In this document: positions 53,125 to 63,407 of the stretch, one piece after another | Layout: each line of letters starts with the position of its first letter | How positions within the stretch are numbered: the first letter of the stretch is position 1 | Source: Pseudomonas brassicacearum | GTDB taxonomy: Bacteria; Pseudomonadota; Gammaproteobacteria; Pseudomonadales; Pseudomonadaceae | Reading direction: 5' to 3' | NCBI RefSeq assembly: GCF_009601685.2 | Contig: NZ_CP045701.2 | Span: forward strand, 5,146,001-5,210,000 | DNA length: 64,000 nucleotides | Position numbers and translations under genes: made by a program | Notes under the pieces: model-generated | The model's database searches: none | Told to the model about the DNA's origin: nothing | Seen by the model: the letters and a program-made list of their open reading frames with translations, nothing else

Positions 53125-53430
53125 TAGGGAAACTCCAGAACTTCGCAAAGGCGGCCATTCTAGCCATTGCGCGGCAAAACTGCAGTATCGATGACGCGCC
53201 ACATCCTCGACGACGGCCCCAGGCCATGACCGGTGCGGCCCGGGAGCGCAGGCTATATGTGTGAACCGATGTGAAGAGACTGTCAGGCTATTTAACTGCA
53301 ACACCCATTTTTGTGCTGCAGCACTAATTAATTAAATAAAACACCGGTTAAATGTTTACTTGATGAAACTGTCTGATTACTATTGCCGCACTGTGTCCTT
53401 GTCACCCGCGTCCTACATAAGGTAGTCCAC

Positions 53431-53808
53431 ATGTCCTTGATCAATGAATACCGCGCCACAGAAGAAGCCATCAAAGAACTGCAAGCTCGCCTGAAAAACC
53501 TGTCCCAAGACGACAAACTGCAAACCGAGCTTGAATTCGAAGGCAAACTGCGCACGCTGATGGGCGAATACTCCAAGTCGCTGCGCGACATCATTGCCCT
53601 GCTGGATCCAGATGCCAAATCGAGCAAAGCACCACGTGGCGCCGTGAAAACTACCGGTACCAAACGCGCTCGCAAAGTTAAGCAATACAAGAACCCGCAC
53701 AACGGCGAAGTCATCGAAACCAAAGGTGGCAACCACAAGACTCTGAAAGAGTGGAAAGCCAAGTGGGGCGGTGACGTGGTTGAAGGCTGGGCAACCCTGC
53801 TGGGCTAA
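53431..53808 (+). CDS. mvaT: H-NS-like xenogeneic silencer MvaT
   Basis: 125 residues: an N-terminal coiled-coil oligomerisation region (about 1-60) and a C-terminal DNA-binding domain with the KGGN loop (NPHNGEVIETKGGNHKTLKE). MvaT-type proteins bind AT-rich DNA and silence acquired genes. The upstream region (about 53320-53390) is itself AT-rich, which fits autoregulation. ATG 53431 is the family start MSLINEYRATEEAI. Confidence 0.96.
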   Translation: MSLINEYRATEEAIKELQARLKNLSQDDKLQTELEFEGKLRTLMGEYSKSLRDIIALLDPDAKSSKAPRGAVKTTGTKRARKVKQYKNPHNGEVIETKGGNHKTLKEWKAKWGGDVVEGWATLLG

Positions 53809-53841
53809 GCCTCAGCGGTTCGCACCATTCTTTGCGAACAC

Positions 53842-53871
53842 AAAAACGCCAGCGATTGCTGGCGTTTTTTT
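53842..53871. terminator. Bidirectional terminator mvaT / sbcB
   Basis: Stem ACGCCAGC with GCTGGCGT, an A-run on the left and seven T on the right. It lies between convergent mvaT and sbcB and can end both transcripts. Confidence 0.9.
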
Positions 53872-53888
53872 GCCTGTGATTTTTTACT

Positions 53889-55325
53889 TCATCGCGGCTC
53901 AAGGCTTAAACGTTTGCGCAATTGCTGGCTGTAACCCTGCCACTCCCTGAGTACTTCTTGCTGCACTGGCGTAGACAGGGCCATCCACTCCCCCATCGCC
54001 TTATCAAAACTTTCCAAGGTATTAGGCGCGCCCCATTCCGGGGTTGACAGCCGTTGTTGACAGAAAAGTCTCCAACGTTCCTGCTCTTCGGGGCTCAACG
54101 TATCCGGAAAGTTGCGTGCGCGATATCGGAACAATAGTTCCGGCAAACGCTCATCATCAAAAGGCCAGCGTTCTTGGGTCAATTGCACCGGGTCCGCCAT
54201 ACGGACTTGTTCACATAAACGCCGATCGCGATCCCCCAAAAAACCTGCGTACAACTGTTGCTCGGGATCCTCGCTGGCGGTGAAATCCTCCCGACCATAA
54301 ATAGCCTGAAGTTTATCCTGCCAAACTTTCTGTGCGTCTGTTAGCCGCAATGCCCGCTGCTGATAGCCCTCCATATCCAATTCCAGTCGCTGCTGGTCTT
54401 CGGCGCGCAGCACCGCCAACGGCGCGATTACCGGGCATTTGTTGATATGAATAAGCTTGAGGGGCACCGGCAACTCACCTTCGAGCAATTCTTCACGGCG
54501 GGTATACAAACGCTGGCGCAGGCTTTCGGCATCGTCGTCCAGCAGGCCTTGGGGGTCCAGGTGCAGGTCGCAGACGATCAGGGCGTTGCGGTTTTTCGGG
54601 TGCCAGGCCAGCGGCAAGACCACGCCGACGTAATGACGCGCCGCCGAGAAGCGACCGGAAATATGCACCATGGGCTGCAACAGGCGGATCTGGTCCATCA
54701 CCTTCTGTTTGCTGCGCAACTGGAACAGCCAGTCGTAGAGCCGGGGCTGCTGCTGACGGATGAGGCGGGCCAGGGCGATGGTCGCGCGCACGTCCGACAA
54801 TGCATCGTGGGCCTGGCCATGGTCGATGCCATTGGCGGCGGTCAAGCGCTCGAGCTTGAGGGTCACGCGACCGTCCTCTTGCGGCCAGACAATGCCTTGC
54901 GGGCGCAGCGCATAGGCCGCGCGCACCAGATCGATCAGGTCCCAGCGACTGTTACCGCCCTGCCATTCCCGCGCGTACGGGTCGAAGAAATTTCGATAGA
55001 GGCTGTAGCGGGTCATTTCATCGTCGAAGCGCAGGGTGTTGTAGCCGGCGCCACAGGTGCCGGGCGCGGCGAGTTGGCCGTGGACACGGGTCATGAAATC
55101 GGCTTCGCTCAAGCCTTTTTCGGCCAGGCATGTCGGGGTGATACCGGTAATCGCACAGGCCGCCGGATGAGGCAGGATGTCATCGCTGGGCCGGCAATAC
55201 AGGTTCACCGGTTCGTCGATTTCATTGAGCTCGAAATCGGTACGGATACCCGCCACCTGCAAGGGCCGATCGCAACGCGGGTTGATGCCGGTGGTTTCGT
55301 AGTCGTACCAGAAAATGGAAGTCAC
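53889..55325 (-). CDS. sbcB: Exodeoxyribonuclease I
   Basis: 478 residues. The DEDD exonuclease motif I is at the N-terminus (FWYDYETTGI), followed by the family-specific C-terminal domains. It degrades single-stranded DNA 3' to 5' in recombination and mismatch repair. It starts at GTG 55325 after CAGGAACAGCCC. Confidence 0.95.
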   Translation of the reverse strand: MTSIFWYDYETTGINPRCDRPLQVAGIRTDFELNEIDEPVNLYCRPSDDILPHPAACAITGITPTCLAEKGLSEADFMTRVHGQLAAPGTCGAGYNTLRFDDEMTRYSLYRNFFDPYAREWQGGNSRWDLIDLVRAAYALRPQGIVWPQEDGRVTLKLERLTAANGIDHGQAHDALSDVRATIALARLIRQQQPRLYDWLFQLRSKQKVMDQIRLLQPMVHISGRFSAARHYVGVVLPLAWHPKNRNALIVCDLHLDPQGLLDDDAESLRQRLYTRREELLEGELPVPLKLIHINKCPVIAPLAVLRAEDQQRLELDMEGYQQRALRLTDAQKVWQDKLQAIYGREDFTASEDPEQQLYAGFLGDRDRRLCEQVRMADPVQLTQERWPFDDERLPELLFRYRARNFPDTLSPEEQERWRLFCQQRLSTPEWGAPNTLESFDKAMGEWMALSTPVQQEVLREWQGYSQQLRKRLSLEPR

Positions 55326-55432
55326 GGGCTGTTCCTGAACTGAAGACTGGCGAAGTCTAGGCGCTCGGACCCGCCTGCGACCAGCAGTCTGTAACTTTTG
55401 AAGACCAATGCGCAGTTCCACCACCCACCCCA

Positions 55433-55522
55433 TGTGGGAGCGAGCTTGTTCGCGATAGCGGTGGTTCAGCTTGCATCAATGTTGAATGGACTGCCGTCAT
55501 CGCGAGCAAGCTTGCTCCCACA
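55433..55522. repeat. REPIN (inverted REP pair)
   Basis: TGTGGGAGCGAGCTTGTTCGCG and CGCGAGCAAGCTTGCTCCCACA as an inverted pair about 45 bp apart; it fills part of the 329-bp gap between sbcB and the RDD gene. No gene was recognised there. Confidence 0.85.
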
Positions 55523-55654
55523 GTTGATCTGCGGTGCCCACGAATCTGTTGCAAACCATGAAATGACACACACAGTTGTATCGTTTGCCCGCACGAAGAC
55601 TGCTAGCATCTGGGCCGAGATTGAACATTCGGTCTGGCCCATCACAGGTTGCCC

Positions 55655-56380
55655 ATGCTCGAGACACCAGCACTGCAAAGGAACGCGACGCTGCCCGCGC
55701 CCCTGGATACGCGCTATCAGGTTGAAACGCCCGAAGGCATCGACCTGCCGTTGCGCCCGGCCGGATTGATGCCGCGTGCAATCGCTTTCGCCATCGACCT
55801 GGGCATACGTGGGCTGGTGCTGGGTCTTTTCTTCCTGGCCCTGGCGTTTTTCGGCGAACTGGGGATCGGCCTGGGGTCCATCCTGCTGTTTGTCGTCAGT
55901 TGGTGGTACATGGTGCTGTTCGAGGTGCTCAACCAGGGTCGCTCTCCCGGCAAGCAGATCATGGGGCTGCGCGTGGTGCAGGACGATGGCCGGCCCATCG
56001 GCTGGTCGGCGTCGTTGATCCGCAACCTGCTGCGTTTCGTCGACATGCTGCCTTTCGGCTACACCTTCGGGGCCATCAGTTGCCTGCAGCATCCAGCGTT
56101 CAAGCGGCTGGGCGATCTCGCGGCCGGCACGCTGGTGGTGTATCGCGAACAGCCGGTCAAACGCCCTACATTGCCAATGGCAGCACCGATACGAACACCT
56201 TTGACCCTCAGCCTGCATGAGCAACGCGCCGTGCTGGGCTTCGCCGAACGCCAGGCAGAACTTTCCCCAGCGCGGGTCAACGAACTGGCTGCCATCCTGG
56301 CCGCGCCACTGAACGTCCAGGTGCCAAACGCCGCGGCCGAACTCAATGGCATCGCCCGCGGCCTGCTGGGGCCAACATGA
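55655..56380 (+). CDS. RDD-family membrane protein (first gene of MoxR cluster)
   Basis: 241 residues. The first membrane segment has the R and D of the family (GLMPRAIAFAIDLGIRGLVL); further segments lie near 70-95 and 120-145. A cytoplasmic tail of about 85 residues follows. It starts the six-gene cluster; the next gene begins in its stop codon. Confidence 0.88.
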   Translation: MLETPALQRNATLPAPLDTRYQVETPEGIDLPLRPAGLMPRAIAFAIDLGIRGLVLGLFFLALAFFGELGIGLGSILLFVVSWWYMVLFEVLNQGRSPGKQIMGLRVVQDDGRPIGWSASLIRNLLRFVDMLPFGYTFGAISCLQHPAFKRLGDLAAGTLVVYREQPVKRPTLPMAAPIRTPLTLSLHEQRAVLGFAERQAELSPARVNELAAILAAPLNVQVPNAAAELNGIARGLLGPT

Positions 56381-57351
56381 AGCAGAGCCTGTTCGAAAGC
56401 CGTCACCAAGGGGAATGGGAGCACCTGACCCGGCAACTCGACCAACTGGAGCGCAGCCGCAGCGTGCCCCAGAGCAGCGACTTTCCTGCTACCTACCGAC
56501 GGCTTTGCCATCACCTGGCACTGGCCCAGGCCCGGGGCTACAGCAGCTTGCTGGTCGACATGCTGCAACAACTGGCGCTGCGCGGTCACCAGCAACTCTA
56601 CCGGGACCGCAGCCGCCCCTCGACCAGTCTCTCGGCCTTTATCCTGGTCGGCTTTCCCCGACTGGTGCGTGAACAATGGCGATTCGTGCTGGCCGCCAGC
56701 CTGATGTTCCTGGGCAGCCTGGTGGGCATCGGGCTGCTGGTCTATCTGTTCCCGGAACTGGTCTACAGCGTGCTCGGCGCCGATGAACTCAGCCAGATCC
56801 GCAGCATGTATGACCCGGCCTCCGGGCACCTGGGACGCTCGGTCGAACGGGCCGCCAGCGAAGACTGGGTCATGTTCGGCTACTACATCATGCACAACAT
56901 CGGCATTGCCTTTCAGACCTTTGCCAGTGGCTTGATGTTTGGCCTGGGGAGCGCGTTCTTCCTGTTTTTCAATGGCCTGACCATTGGCGCGGTGGCCGGG
57001 CACCTGACCCAGATCGGCTCCGGGGAAACGTTCTGGTCGTTCGTGATCGGCCACGGGGCTTTCGAACTCACCGCCATCGCCCTGGCCGGGGCCGCGGGCC
57101 TGCAACTGGGCTGGGCGTTGATCGCGCCGGGACGCCTGACCCGAGGCGAGGCCCTGCGGCTCGCGGCGGGCAAAAGCGTGCTGATGATCGGCGGCGTGAT
57201 GCTGTTGCTGCTCATTGCCGCGTTCATCGAGGCCTACTGGTCCTCCAGCGCCGTGACGCCCGCTACCAAATACACGGTGGGCGCCTTGTTGTGGCTGTTG
57301 GTGATCAGCTATCTGTCGCTTGCCGGACGGGTCCGCCATGCGCCTGAGTGA
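56377..57351 (+). CDS. SpoIIM-like membrane protein
   Basis: 324 residues of the stage II sporulation protein M family, here in a non-sporulator. About five membrane segments, with the conserved IMHNIGIAFQTFASGLMFG and IGHGAFELTAIALAGAAG. Role unknown; in sporulators SpoIIM acts with peptidoglycan hydrolases. It overlaps the genes on both sides. Confidence 0.88.
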   Translation: MKQSLFESRHQGEWEHLTRQLDQLERSRSVPQSSDFPATYRRLCHHLALAQARGYSSLLVDMLQQLALRGHQQLYRDRSRPSTSLSAFILVGFPRLVREQWRFVLAASLMFLGSLVGIGLLVYLFPELVYSVLGADELSQIRSMYDPASGHLGRSVERAASEDWVMFGYYIMHNIGIAFQTFASGLMFGLGSAFFLFFNGLTIGAVAGHLTQIGSGETFWSFVIGHGAFELTAIALAGAAGLQLGWALIAPGRLTRGEALRLAAGKSVLMIGGVMLLLLIAAFIEAYWSSSAVTPATKYTVGALLWLLVISYLSLAGRVRHAPE

Positions 57352-58882
57352 CGCCACCGTCGTCATCCGCCCACGCACCACCTGGGAAGCCATGGACCTC
57401 GGTGTGCTGATGAGCCAGCAGCATCGACGCCTGCTGATGACCAGTTGGGCGATCATCACGTTGCCGGTGTACCTGTTGCTGACCCTGCTGCTGTGGGAGT
57501 CACCTTCACTGGTGGTGATGCTGTTCTGGTGGCTGAAGCCGGCCTTCGACCGGCTGCCGCTGTACATTCTGTCCAAGGCATTGTTTGGCGAAACCCCCAC
57601 CTTGCGGCAGGCGTTGCGCCAATGGCCTGCGCTGCTCAAGCCGCAGTTGCTGGCCAGCCTGACCTGGCGCCGGCTGAGCCTGAGCCGCAGCTTCCTGATG
57701 CCGGTGGTGCAACTCGAGGGGCTCGCCGGTGAGGCGCGGGCGCAGCGCTTGCGGGTATTGCAACAACGCAACCGCGGCGCGGCACAGTGGTTGACCATCA
57801 TCGGCGTGCACCTGGAAACCGCCTTGTGGTTCGGCCTGATGGCCCTGTTCTATCTGTTCGTGCCGCAACAAGTCGAACTGCAATGGGATTGGGAGACACT
57901 GGTGTCAGCCGCCGAGCACGACTGGTTGTGGTTCGAACACCTGGTCAACTTCCTGTACCCACTGCTGCTGATCTTATGGGAGCCGGTGTATGTCGCCTGC
58001 GGCTTCAGCCTCTACCTGAACCGGCGCACAATCCTTGAGGCATGGGACATCGAACTGGTGTTCCGGCGCCTGCGCCAGCGCCTCATTGGCGTGGCCCCGG
58101 CATTGATGTTGCTGGCGCTCATGCTGCTGCCGCTGGCGCCCCCGGCGTTTGCCGCCGAGGACAACAGCGGCCCCGACAGCCCGCGGCTGCTCAACCAGCC
58201 GCTCACCAGCGAAGCCTCCCGGGAGAGCATCAAGGCAATCCTCGACGCCCCGCCATTCAAGAACCCCGAGACCGTCACCCGCTATCGTTTTGGCGAAGAA
58301 ACTGCCGAATCCCCCAAGACCGAGACCGAAGCCAAACCGAGCTGGCTCAAGGCATTGTTCAAATGGCTCGGCAGCCAACGCTTCGACATCGCCGCAGCAT
58401 TGATCCAGGTGGTGTTGTGGGCAGGCCTGGTGGCGGTGATCGTCTGGCTGGCCTGGCGCTATCGGGAAAGGCTCAAGACCCTGGTCAATCGCCGGCCGAC
58501 GCAGCGCCTGCCGGTGGAACGAGCCGTACCTGCGCGCATGTTCGGCCTGGATATTCGCGAAGAGAGCTTGCCCGCCGACGTCGCCGCCAGCGTCGAACAG
58601 CTGTGGGCCACGCAACCCCGTGAAGCCCTGGGCCTGCTGTACCGGGCGTTGCTCAGTCGGTTGCATCATGACTTCAAGATCCCCTTGAAACCGGCCGACA
58701 CCGAAGGCCAGGTGCTGGAGCGCGTCGAACAGCTCAAGCAGGACAACCTGCTGGGCTTCAGCCAAAGCCTGACCCTGCATTGGCAGAACATTGCCTATGG
58801 GCATCGCGTCCCGCCGCCCCACCTGCAACAGGAACTGTGTGACGGCTGGCGCGAGCTGTTCGGTCCGGGAGCCTCTCGATGA
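57338..58882 (+). CDS. DUF4129-domain membrane protein
   Basis: 514 residues. Several membrane segments in the N-terminal half and one near 350-370. The C-terminal DUF4129 domain (about 420-505, AASVEQLWATQPREALGLLY) is typical of MoxR-associated clusters. ATG 57338 overlaps the SpoIIM-like gene by 14 bp. Confidence 0.87.
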   Translation: MRLSDATVVIRPRTTWEAMDLGVLMSQQHRRLLMTSWAIITLPVYLLLTLLLWESPSLVVMLFWWLKPAFDRLPLYILSKALFGETPTLRQALRQWPALLKPQLLASLTWRRLSLSRSFLMPVVQLEGLAGEARAQRLRVLQQRNRGAAQWLTIIGVHLETALWFGLMALFYLFVPQQVELQWDWETLVSAAEHDWLWFEHLVNFLYPLLLILWEPVYVACGFSLYLNRRTILEAWDIELVFRRLRQRLIGVAPALMLLALMLLPLAPPAFAAEDNSGPDSPRLLNQPLTSEASRESIKAILDAPPFKNPETVTRYRFGEETAESPKTETEAKPSWLKALFKWLGSQRFDIAAALIQVVLWAGLVAVIVWLAWRYRERLKTLVNRRPTQRLPVERAVPARMFGLDIREESLPADVAASVEQLWATQPREALGLLYRALLSRLHHDFKIPLKPADTEGQVLERVEQLKQDNLLGFSQSLTLHWQNIAYGHRVPPPHLQQELCDGWRELFGPGASR

Positions 58883-60042
58883 GCCGGCACGCCGGGTGGC
58901 TGATCGGCGCCGTGCTGGCCGCTCTGGTGTGCGCATTCGGCCTCTACCTCTACACCAAGGCCGAGCCCTATGAAGAGGTCGTCGAGCACGGCCCCTCCCC
59001 TGAAGTCCAGGCCAATCCTTACCTGGCCGCCGAGCATTTCCTGCGCCAGCAACGCATCAACGTCGAACACGCCAACAGCCTGGATGTGCTGCCCACCCTG
59101 GAGCCTCGCCAGCACAGCCTGCTATTGCTGGGCGAGCGAACGCACATGACGCCACGGGAAGTCGAGCAATTGATGAACTGGACCCGGGCCGGCGGGCGCT
59201 TGCTCTTCGTTGCCGAAGCCTTGTGGGACAACAGCACCGGCAGCAGCGGCGACCTGCTGCTCGACCGCGTGCGCCTGCGCCAATTTTTGAGCAAGGACCT
59301 CAAGGAGCCGGCCCCTGAATTGATCAAGGACCGCTATCCGGAACTGACCAAGCTCTACCTGGAAGACGAAGAGGCGCCGGCGTATGTCGGCTTCGACACC
59401 GACTTCCACCTCGAAGACCCGCATAACCTGGCCCAGGCCTGGGCCAACAGCGCATTGTCGACCCACATGATGCAACTGAACCTGGGCCTGGGCTCGGTCA
59501 CCGTGATCACCGACGCCGAGCTGTGGAAGAACGAACACATCGACCAGTACGACAACGCCTGGCTGCTCTGGTACTTGAGCGCCGACACGGACGTCACGCT
59601 GCTGTTCAACACCGACCACGACAACCTGCTGACCCTGTTGCTGCGATATTTCCCCCAGGCACTGGTGGCACTGCTAGCCTTGATTGCGCTGTGGTTCTGG
59701 CGCTCAGCGGTGCGTCATGGCCCACTGCAACAACCCGCCTCCAAGGCGCGGCGTCAGTTGGAAGAACATGTGCAGGCCAGCGCCGGTTTCCACCTGCGCC
59801 ACAACGGCCAGGAGTACCTGTTGCATGCCTTGCAACAAGACGTGCTGCGCCGGGCCCGTCATCTTCACCCAGGCTTCGAACAACTGGCCGTCGCCGAACA
59901 ATGGCAGGTACTCGCCCGCCTGACCCGACAACCGACGCGAGCCATCAGCCAGGCCTTGAGCCCCCGGCCGAAACAGCGCCTCTCCCGCGCTGACTTCTGC
60001 CGCCAGGTCGCCCATTTGCAAACCCTCAGGAATGCCTTATGA
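58879..60042 (+). CDS. DUF4350-domain membrane protein
   Basis: 387 residues. An N-terminal membrane segment (about 6-24), an extracytoplasmic DUF4350 domain (about 45-250), a second segment (about 254-273), then a cytoplasmic domain. Overlaps both neighbours by 4 bp. Confidence 0.87.
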   Translation: MSRHAGWLIGAVLAALVCAFGLYLYTKAEPYEEVVEHGPSPEVQANPYLAAEHFLRQQRINVEHANSLDVLPTLEPRQHSLLLLGERTHMTPREVEQLMNWTRAGGRLLFVAEALWDNSTGSSGDLLLDRVRLRQFLSKDLKEPAPELIKDRYPELTKLYLEDEEAPAYVGFDTDFHLEDPHNLAQAWANSALSTHMMQLNLGLGSVTVITDAELWKNEHIDQYDNAWLLWYLSADTDVTLLFNTDHDNLLTLLLRYFPQALVALLALIALWFWRSAVRHGPLQQPASKARRQLEEHVQASAGFHLRHNGQEYLLHALQQDVLRRARHLHPGFEQLAVAEQWQVLARLTRQPTRAISQALSPRPKQRLSRADFCRQVAHLQTLRNAL

Positions 60043-61043
60043 CTGAACAGAACGAACCTGTCGACGGCCAGGCCCACGCCGCCCAACAGCGCCAGCGCGC
60101 CAGTCAGTTGGCCCAGGCCATCCGCACCGAACTGCGTAAAGCGGTGGTCGGCCAGAACGTGGTGATCGACGATGTGCTCACCGCACTGATCGCCGGCGGG
60201 CATGTGCTGCTCGAAGGCGTTCCCGGGCTGGGCAAGACCTTGCTGGTGCGGGCCCTGGCTCGCTGTTTCAACGGCGAGTTCGCGCGCATCCAGTTCACCC
60301 CCGACCTGATGCCCAGCGACGTCACCGGGCACGCGGTGTACGACTTGCAGACCGAGCAGTTCAAGCTGCGCAAGGGCCCGGTGTTCACCAACCTGTTGCT
60401 GGCCGACGAGATCAACCGCGCGCCGGCCAAGACCCAGGCTGCGCTGCTCGAAGCCATGCAGGAACGCCAGGTCACCCTCGAAGGCCGCGCCCTGCCCATC
60501 AGCCAGCCGTTCATGGTCCTCGCCACCCAGAACCCCATTGAACAGGAAGGCACCTACCCACTGCCGGAAGCCGAGCTCGACCGCTTCATGCTCAAGGTGC
60601 GCATGGACTACCCGGACGCCGACCAGGAGCTGGACATGGTGCGCCAGGTCAGCCGCTCGACCCGCGCCGACATGCTCGACGTGCAGCCGCTGCGCATAGT
60701 GTTGCAGGCCAAGGACGTGCAAGCGCTGCAACGCATTGCCAGTGACCTGCCGATGGACGACCAGGTCCTCGACTACGCCGTGCGCCTGGCCCGTACTACC
60801 CGCAGTTGGCCGGGCTTGACCCTCGGCGCCGGCCCGCGCGCCTCGATTGCGCTGGTACGTTGCGCCCGGGCCCGGGCGTTGTTGCGCGGGGGCGAGTTCG
60901 TGGTGCCGGATGACATCAAGGGCTGCGCCCTGGCCGTGCTGCGCCATCGCGTACGCCTGGCGCCGGAACTGGACATCGAAGGGCTGTCGGTGGACCAGGT
61001 GCTGGGGCAACTGCTCGATCAAGTGCCGGCGCCGCGGTTGTGA
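60039..61043 (+). CDS. MoxR-family AAA+ ATPase
   Basis: 334 residues. Walker [11 protein letters not shown], Walker [10 protein letters not shown] followed by [21 protein letters not shown], sensor [21 protein letters not shown]. MoxR ATPases are chaperones for metal or VWA protein maturation. It overlaps the DUF4350 gene by 4 bp. Confidence 0.94.
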   Translation: MTEQNEPVDGQAHAAQQRQRASQLAQAIRTELRKAVVGQNVVIDDVLTALIAGGHVLLEGVPGLGKTLLVRALARCFNGEFARIQFTPDLMPSDVTGHAVYDLQTEQFKLRKGPVFTNLLLADEINRAPAKTQAALLEAMQERQVTLEGRALPISQPFMVLATQNPIEQEGTYPLPEAELDRFMLKVRMDYPDADQELDMVRQVSRSTRADMLDVQPLRIVLQAKDVQALQRIASDLPMDDQVLDYAVRLARTTRSWPGLTLGAGPRASIALVRCARARALLRGGEFVVPDDIKGCALAVLRHRVRLAPELDIEGLSVDQVLGQLLDQVPAPRL

Positions 61044-61083
61044 GTAACACCATGCTGCGCATACCTGTTGTGGCAAAGGAATC

Positions 61084-61192
61084 CATGTGGAAGCAAGGCT
61101 TGCTGTGGGAGCAAAGCTTGCTCGCGAAACAGGCACCTCGATTTCTGCGAGACCGCGTCGCTTCCATCGCGGACAAGCCTTGCTCCCACATG
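61084..61192. repeat. Degenerate REPIN inside the MoxR cluster
   Basis: Several REP-like cores (GGAAGCAAGGCTTGCTGTGG, GGGAGCAAAGCTTGCTCGCG, and the inverted CGGACAAGCCTTGCTCCCAC). They fill most of the 202-bp gap that interrupts the otherwise overlapped gene cluster. Confidence 0.75.
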
Positions 61193-61245
61193 AGTCCCCT
61201 CTGCACTAAAGCTCGCCCTGCATTTCTCCCAAAGGGTATGTGTCA

Positions 61246-62577
61246 ATGAAACCCTCGCGCCTGCTATTGACCTGGCTCGCGCTTCTGCTGGCCCTCAGTA
61301 TCGTGCTCGGCGCGCTACGGGCGCTGGGCATGGCGGTTCCATCAACGCTGCTGTCGATCAACTGGGGGTTGCTGTTGGCCTTGCTGGCCCTGGCGCTGCT
61401 CGACGCGGTGCGCGTCAGGCGCCTGCCCTCGCCCCGGGTGCAACGGCAGATGCCCGGCAGCCTGGCCCTGGGCCGCTGGGGCGAAGTTCGCCTGGAGATC
61501 AGCCATGACTTTGCCCAGCCGCTGCACGTGCAGCTTTTCGATCATGTACCCGACGCTCTGGACTTCGAGAACCTGCCGCTGTCGGTCGAGCTGCAACCCG
61601 GCCAGGTCAGCCAGGTCGGCTACCGCCTGCGCCCGCTCAAGCGCGGCCACTTCACCTTCGAACGGTGCGAAACCAACCTGCCAAGCCCGCTGGACCTGTG
61701 GACCGACAGACGCCTGCTGGACGCCGTCGACCACACCCGCGTCTACCCGGATTTCGCCAGGCTCTACGACGGTCAACTGCTGGCGGTGGACAATTGGCTC
61801 AGCCAGCTCGGCATCCGCCAGCGACAACGGCGCGGCCAGGGCCAGGAGTTCCATCAACTGCGCGAATTCCGCGAGGGCGACAGCCTGCGCCAGATCGACT
61901 GGAAGGCCACGGCCCGCCATCGCACACCCATCGCCCGGGAATACGAAGACGAACGCGACCAGCAGATCATCTTCATGCTCGACTGCGGCCGGCGCATGCG
62001 CAGCCAGGACGGCGAACTGTCGCACTTCGACCATGCCCTCAATGCCTGCCTGCTGCTCAGCTACACCGCGCTGCGCCAGGGCGATGCCGTCGGCCTGAGT
62101 ACCTTCGCCAGCGAACAGCCGCGCTACCTCGCCCCGGTCAAGGGCACCGGCCAACTCAACGTGTTGCTCAACACCGTGTACGACCTCGACAGCAGCCAAC
62201 ACCCCGCCGACTACCAGGCCGCCGTCACGCAACTGCTGGCCCGGCAAAAACGCCGGGCGCTGGTGGTATTGGTGACCAACCTGCGAGATGAGGACGATGA
62301 AGAACTGCTGACCGCCGTCAAACGCCTGGGCCAGCGGCATCGGGTATTGGTGGCGAGCCTGCGGGAAGAGGCGCTGGACCGGCTGCGCCAGGCGCCGGTG
62401 CAGACCTTGCCCGAGGCGCTGGCGTATTGCGGGACGGTGGACTATCTGAACGCACGGGCCACGCTCCATGAGCGCTTGAGTGCCCATGGGATGGCGGTGC
62501 TGCAAGCCCGGCCCGGGGAGTTGGGGGCCGAGCTGGTGACGTTGTATCTGGGGTGGAAGAAGGCGGGGGATTTGTAG
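61246..62577 (+). CDS. DUF58 protein (VWA-like)
   Basis: 443 residues. Two N-terminal membrane segments (about 5-25, 35-50), then DUF58 with [20 protein letters not shown] and a VWA-like domain containing MLDCGRRM, a modified metal site. DUF58 is the usual partner of MoxR. ATG 61246 is nine bases after AAAGGG; an in-frame GTG lies six bases upstream. Confidence 0.9.
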   Translation: MKPSRLLLTWLALLLALSIVLGALRALGMAVPSTLLSINWGLLLALLALALLDAVRVRRLPSPRVQRQMPGSLALGRWGEVRLEISHDFAQPLHVQLFDHVPDALDFENLPLSVELQPGQVSQVGYRLRPLKRGHFTFERCETNLPSPLDLWTDRRLLDAVDHTRVYPDFARLYDGQLLAVDNWLSQLGIRQRQRRGQGQEFHQLREFREGDSLRQIDWKATARHRTPIAREYEDERDQQIIFMLDCGRRMRSQDGELSHFDHALNACLLLSYTALRQGDAVGLSTFASEQPRYLAPVKGTGQLNVLLNTVYDLDSSQHPADYQAAVTQLLARQKRRALVVLVTNLRDEDDEELLTAVKRLGQRHRVLVASLREEALDRLRQAPVQTLPEALAYCGTVDYLNARATLHERLSAHGMAVLQARPGELGAELVTLYLGWKKAGDL

Positions 62578-62645
62578 GTGATCAGCCTACAGAGCGGTCG
62601 CTCGACCATTGACTCGGTTCTGCTCCAACGGCATTCATTGACGCC

Positions 62646-63338
62646 TCACTCTGCACCCTCGATTCGACTCCCCTCAGGCGCTAACGACATTACGTTCATG
62701 GGTGAGTGTTTGAGTATCAACGGAGACGCCAATTTCAACCCATAGGCACCGCCCCTCGAACCGGTATAACTGAAATCCCACTTTAACTCTCCATTGTCGG
62801 GAAGCGCTCGATATTCACCCAAGGGCGGCACTACAGTCAGCCCCAGCTCAGTGGCAGAAGAATAGCCGGTCAACCCGAGGCAAAACTGGCGGCCGAGCAA
62901 GGGGGCCGAGTCGGTCTTGAACCAGACGGTGTGGCCTCCAGACGTCCGAGGGAAAGCCGCTTCTGTGCCCCAGACCGCCGGCTCGGACGCACCGAACTGG
63001 AACATTGCGCCGTCCCAGAAACCCGCCGCCAATACCTTGAGGGGGAACGTATGAATGGGTTCGTCGCACCCGGTCAACTTTGCAATCACGGCCACATTAC
63101 CTGGCGTGTCGGCGGTGTAGGTGTAGCTTGCCCAACCCTGGTCATCCGTTATGACCGATACTTTCTCCCCTCGCTCAATCGAGAAAGTGACGGTCACCCC
63201 AGTAGCGGCCATGCGGTTGGAGGACAAGACGACCTTGAGCGCCAGAAGAACGCTTTCACCCAAGACCGGATCAAACGTGGCCTCGCGCACGTCATTGATC
63301 AGCAGAGTGTCACGGACTGAATCCTTATCGTTGTACAT
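62646..63338 (-). CDS. Ig-like (Big_1-type) domain protein
   Basis: 230 residues. The N-terminal region (about 12-95) has an invasin-type Ig-like fold: GVTVTFSIERGEKVSVITDDQG followed by a WASYTYTADTPGNVAVIAKL pattern. No signal peptide is seen. GC is lower than the neighbours. The start at 63338 follows GAGGAG. It lies 69 bp after a similar gene and opposite to the MoxR cluster. Confidence 0.7.
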   Translation of the reverse strand: MYNDKDSVRDTLLINDVREATFDPVLGESVLLALKVVLSSNRMAATGVTVTFSIERGEKVSVITDDQGWASYTYTADTPGNVAVIAKLTGCDEPIHTFPLKVLAAGFWDGAMFQFGASEPAVWGTEAAFPRTSGGHTVWFKTDSAPLLGRQFCLGLTGYSSATELGLTVVPPLGEYRALPDNGELKWDFSYTGSRGGAYGLKLASPLILKHSPMNVMSLAPEGSRIEGAE

Positions 63339-63407
63339 GAGAGGCTCCTCCACGTCAGTTGGGTTAGATATCAGCGTCGCTATGAGTTCGCGTTTGAAGC
63401 CTGCCCA

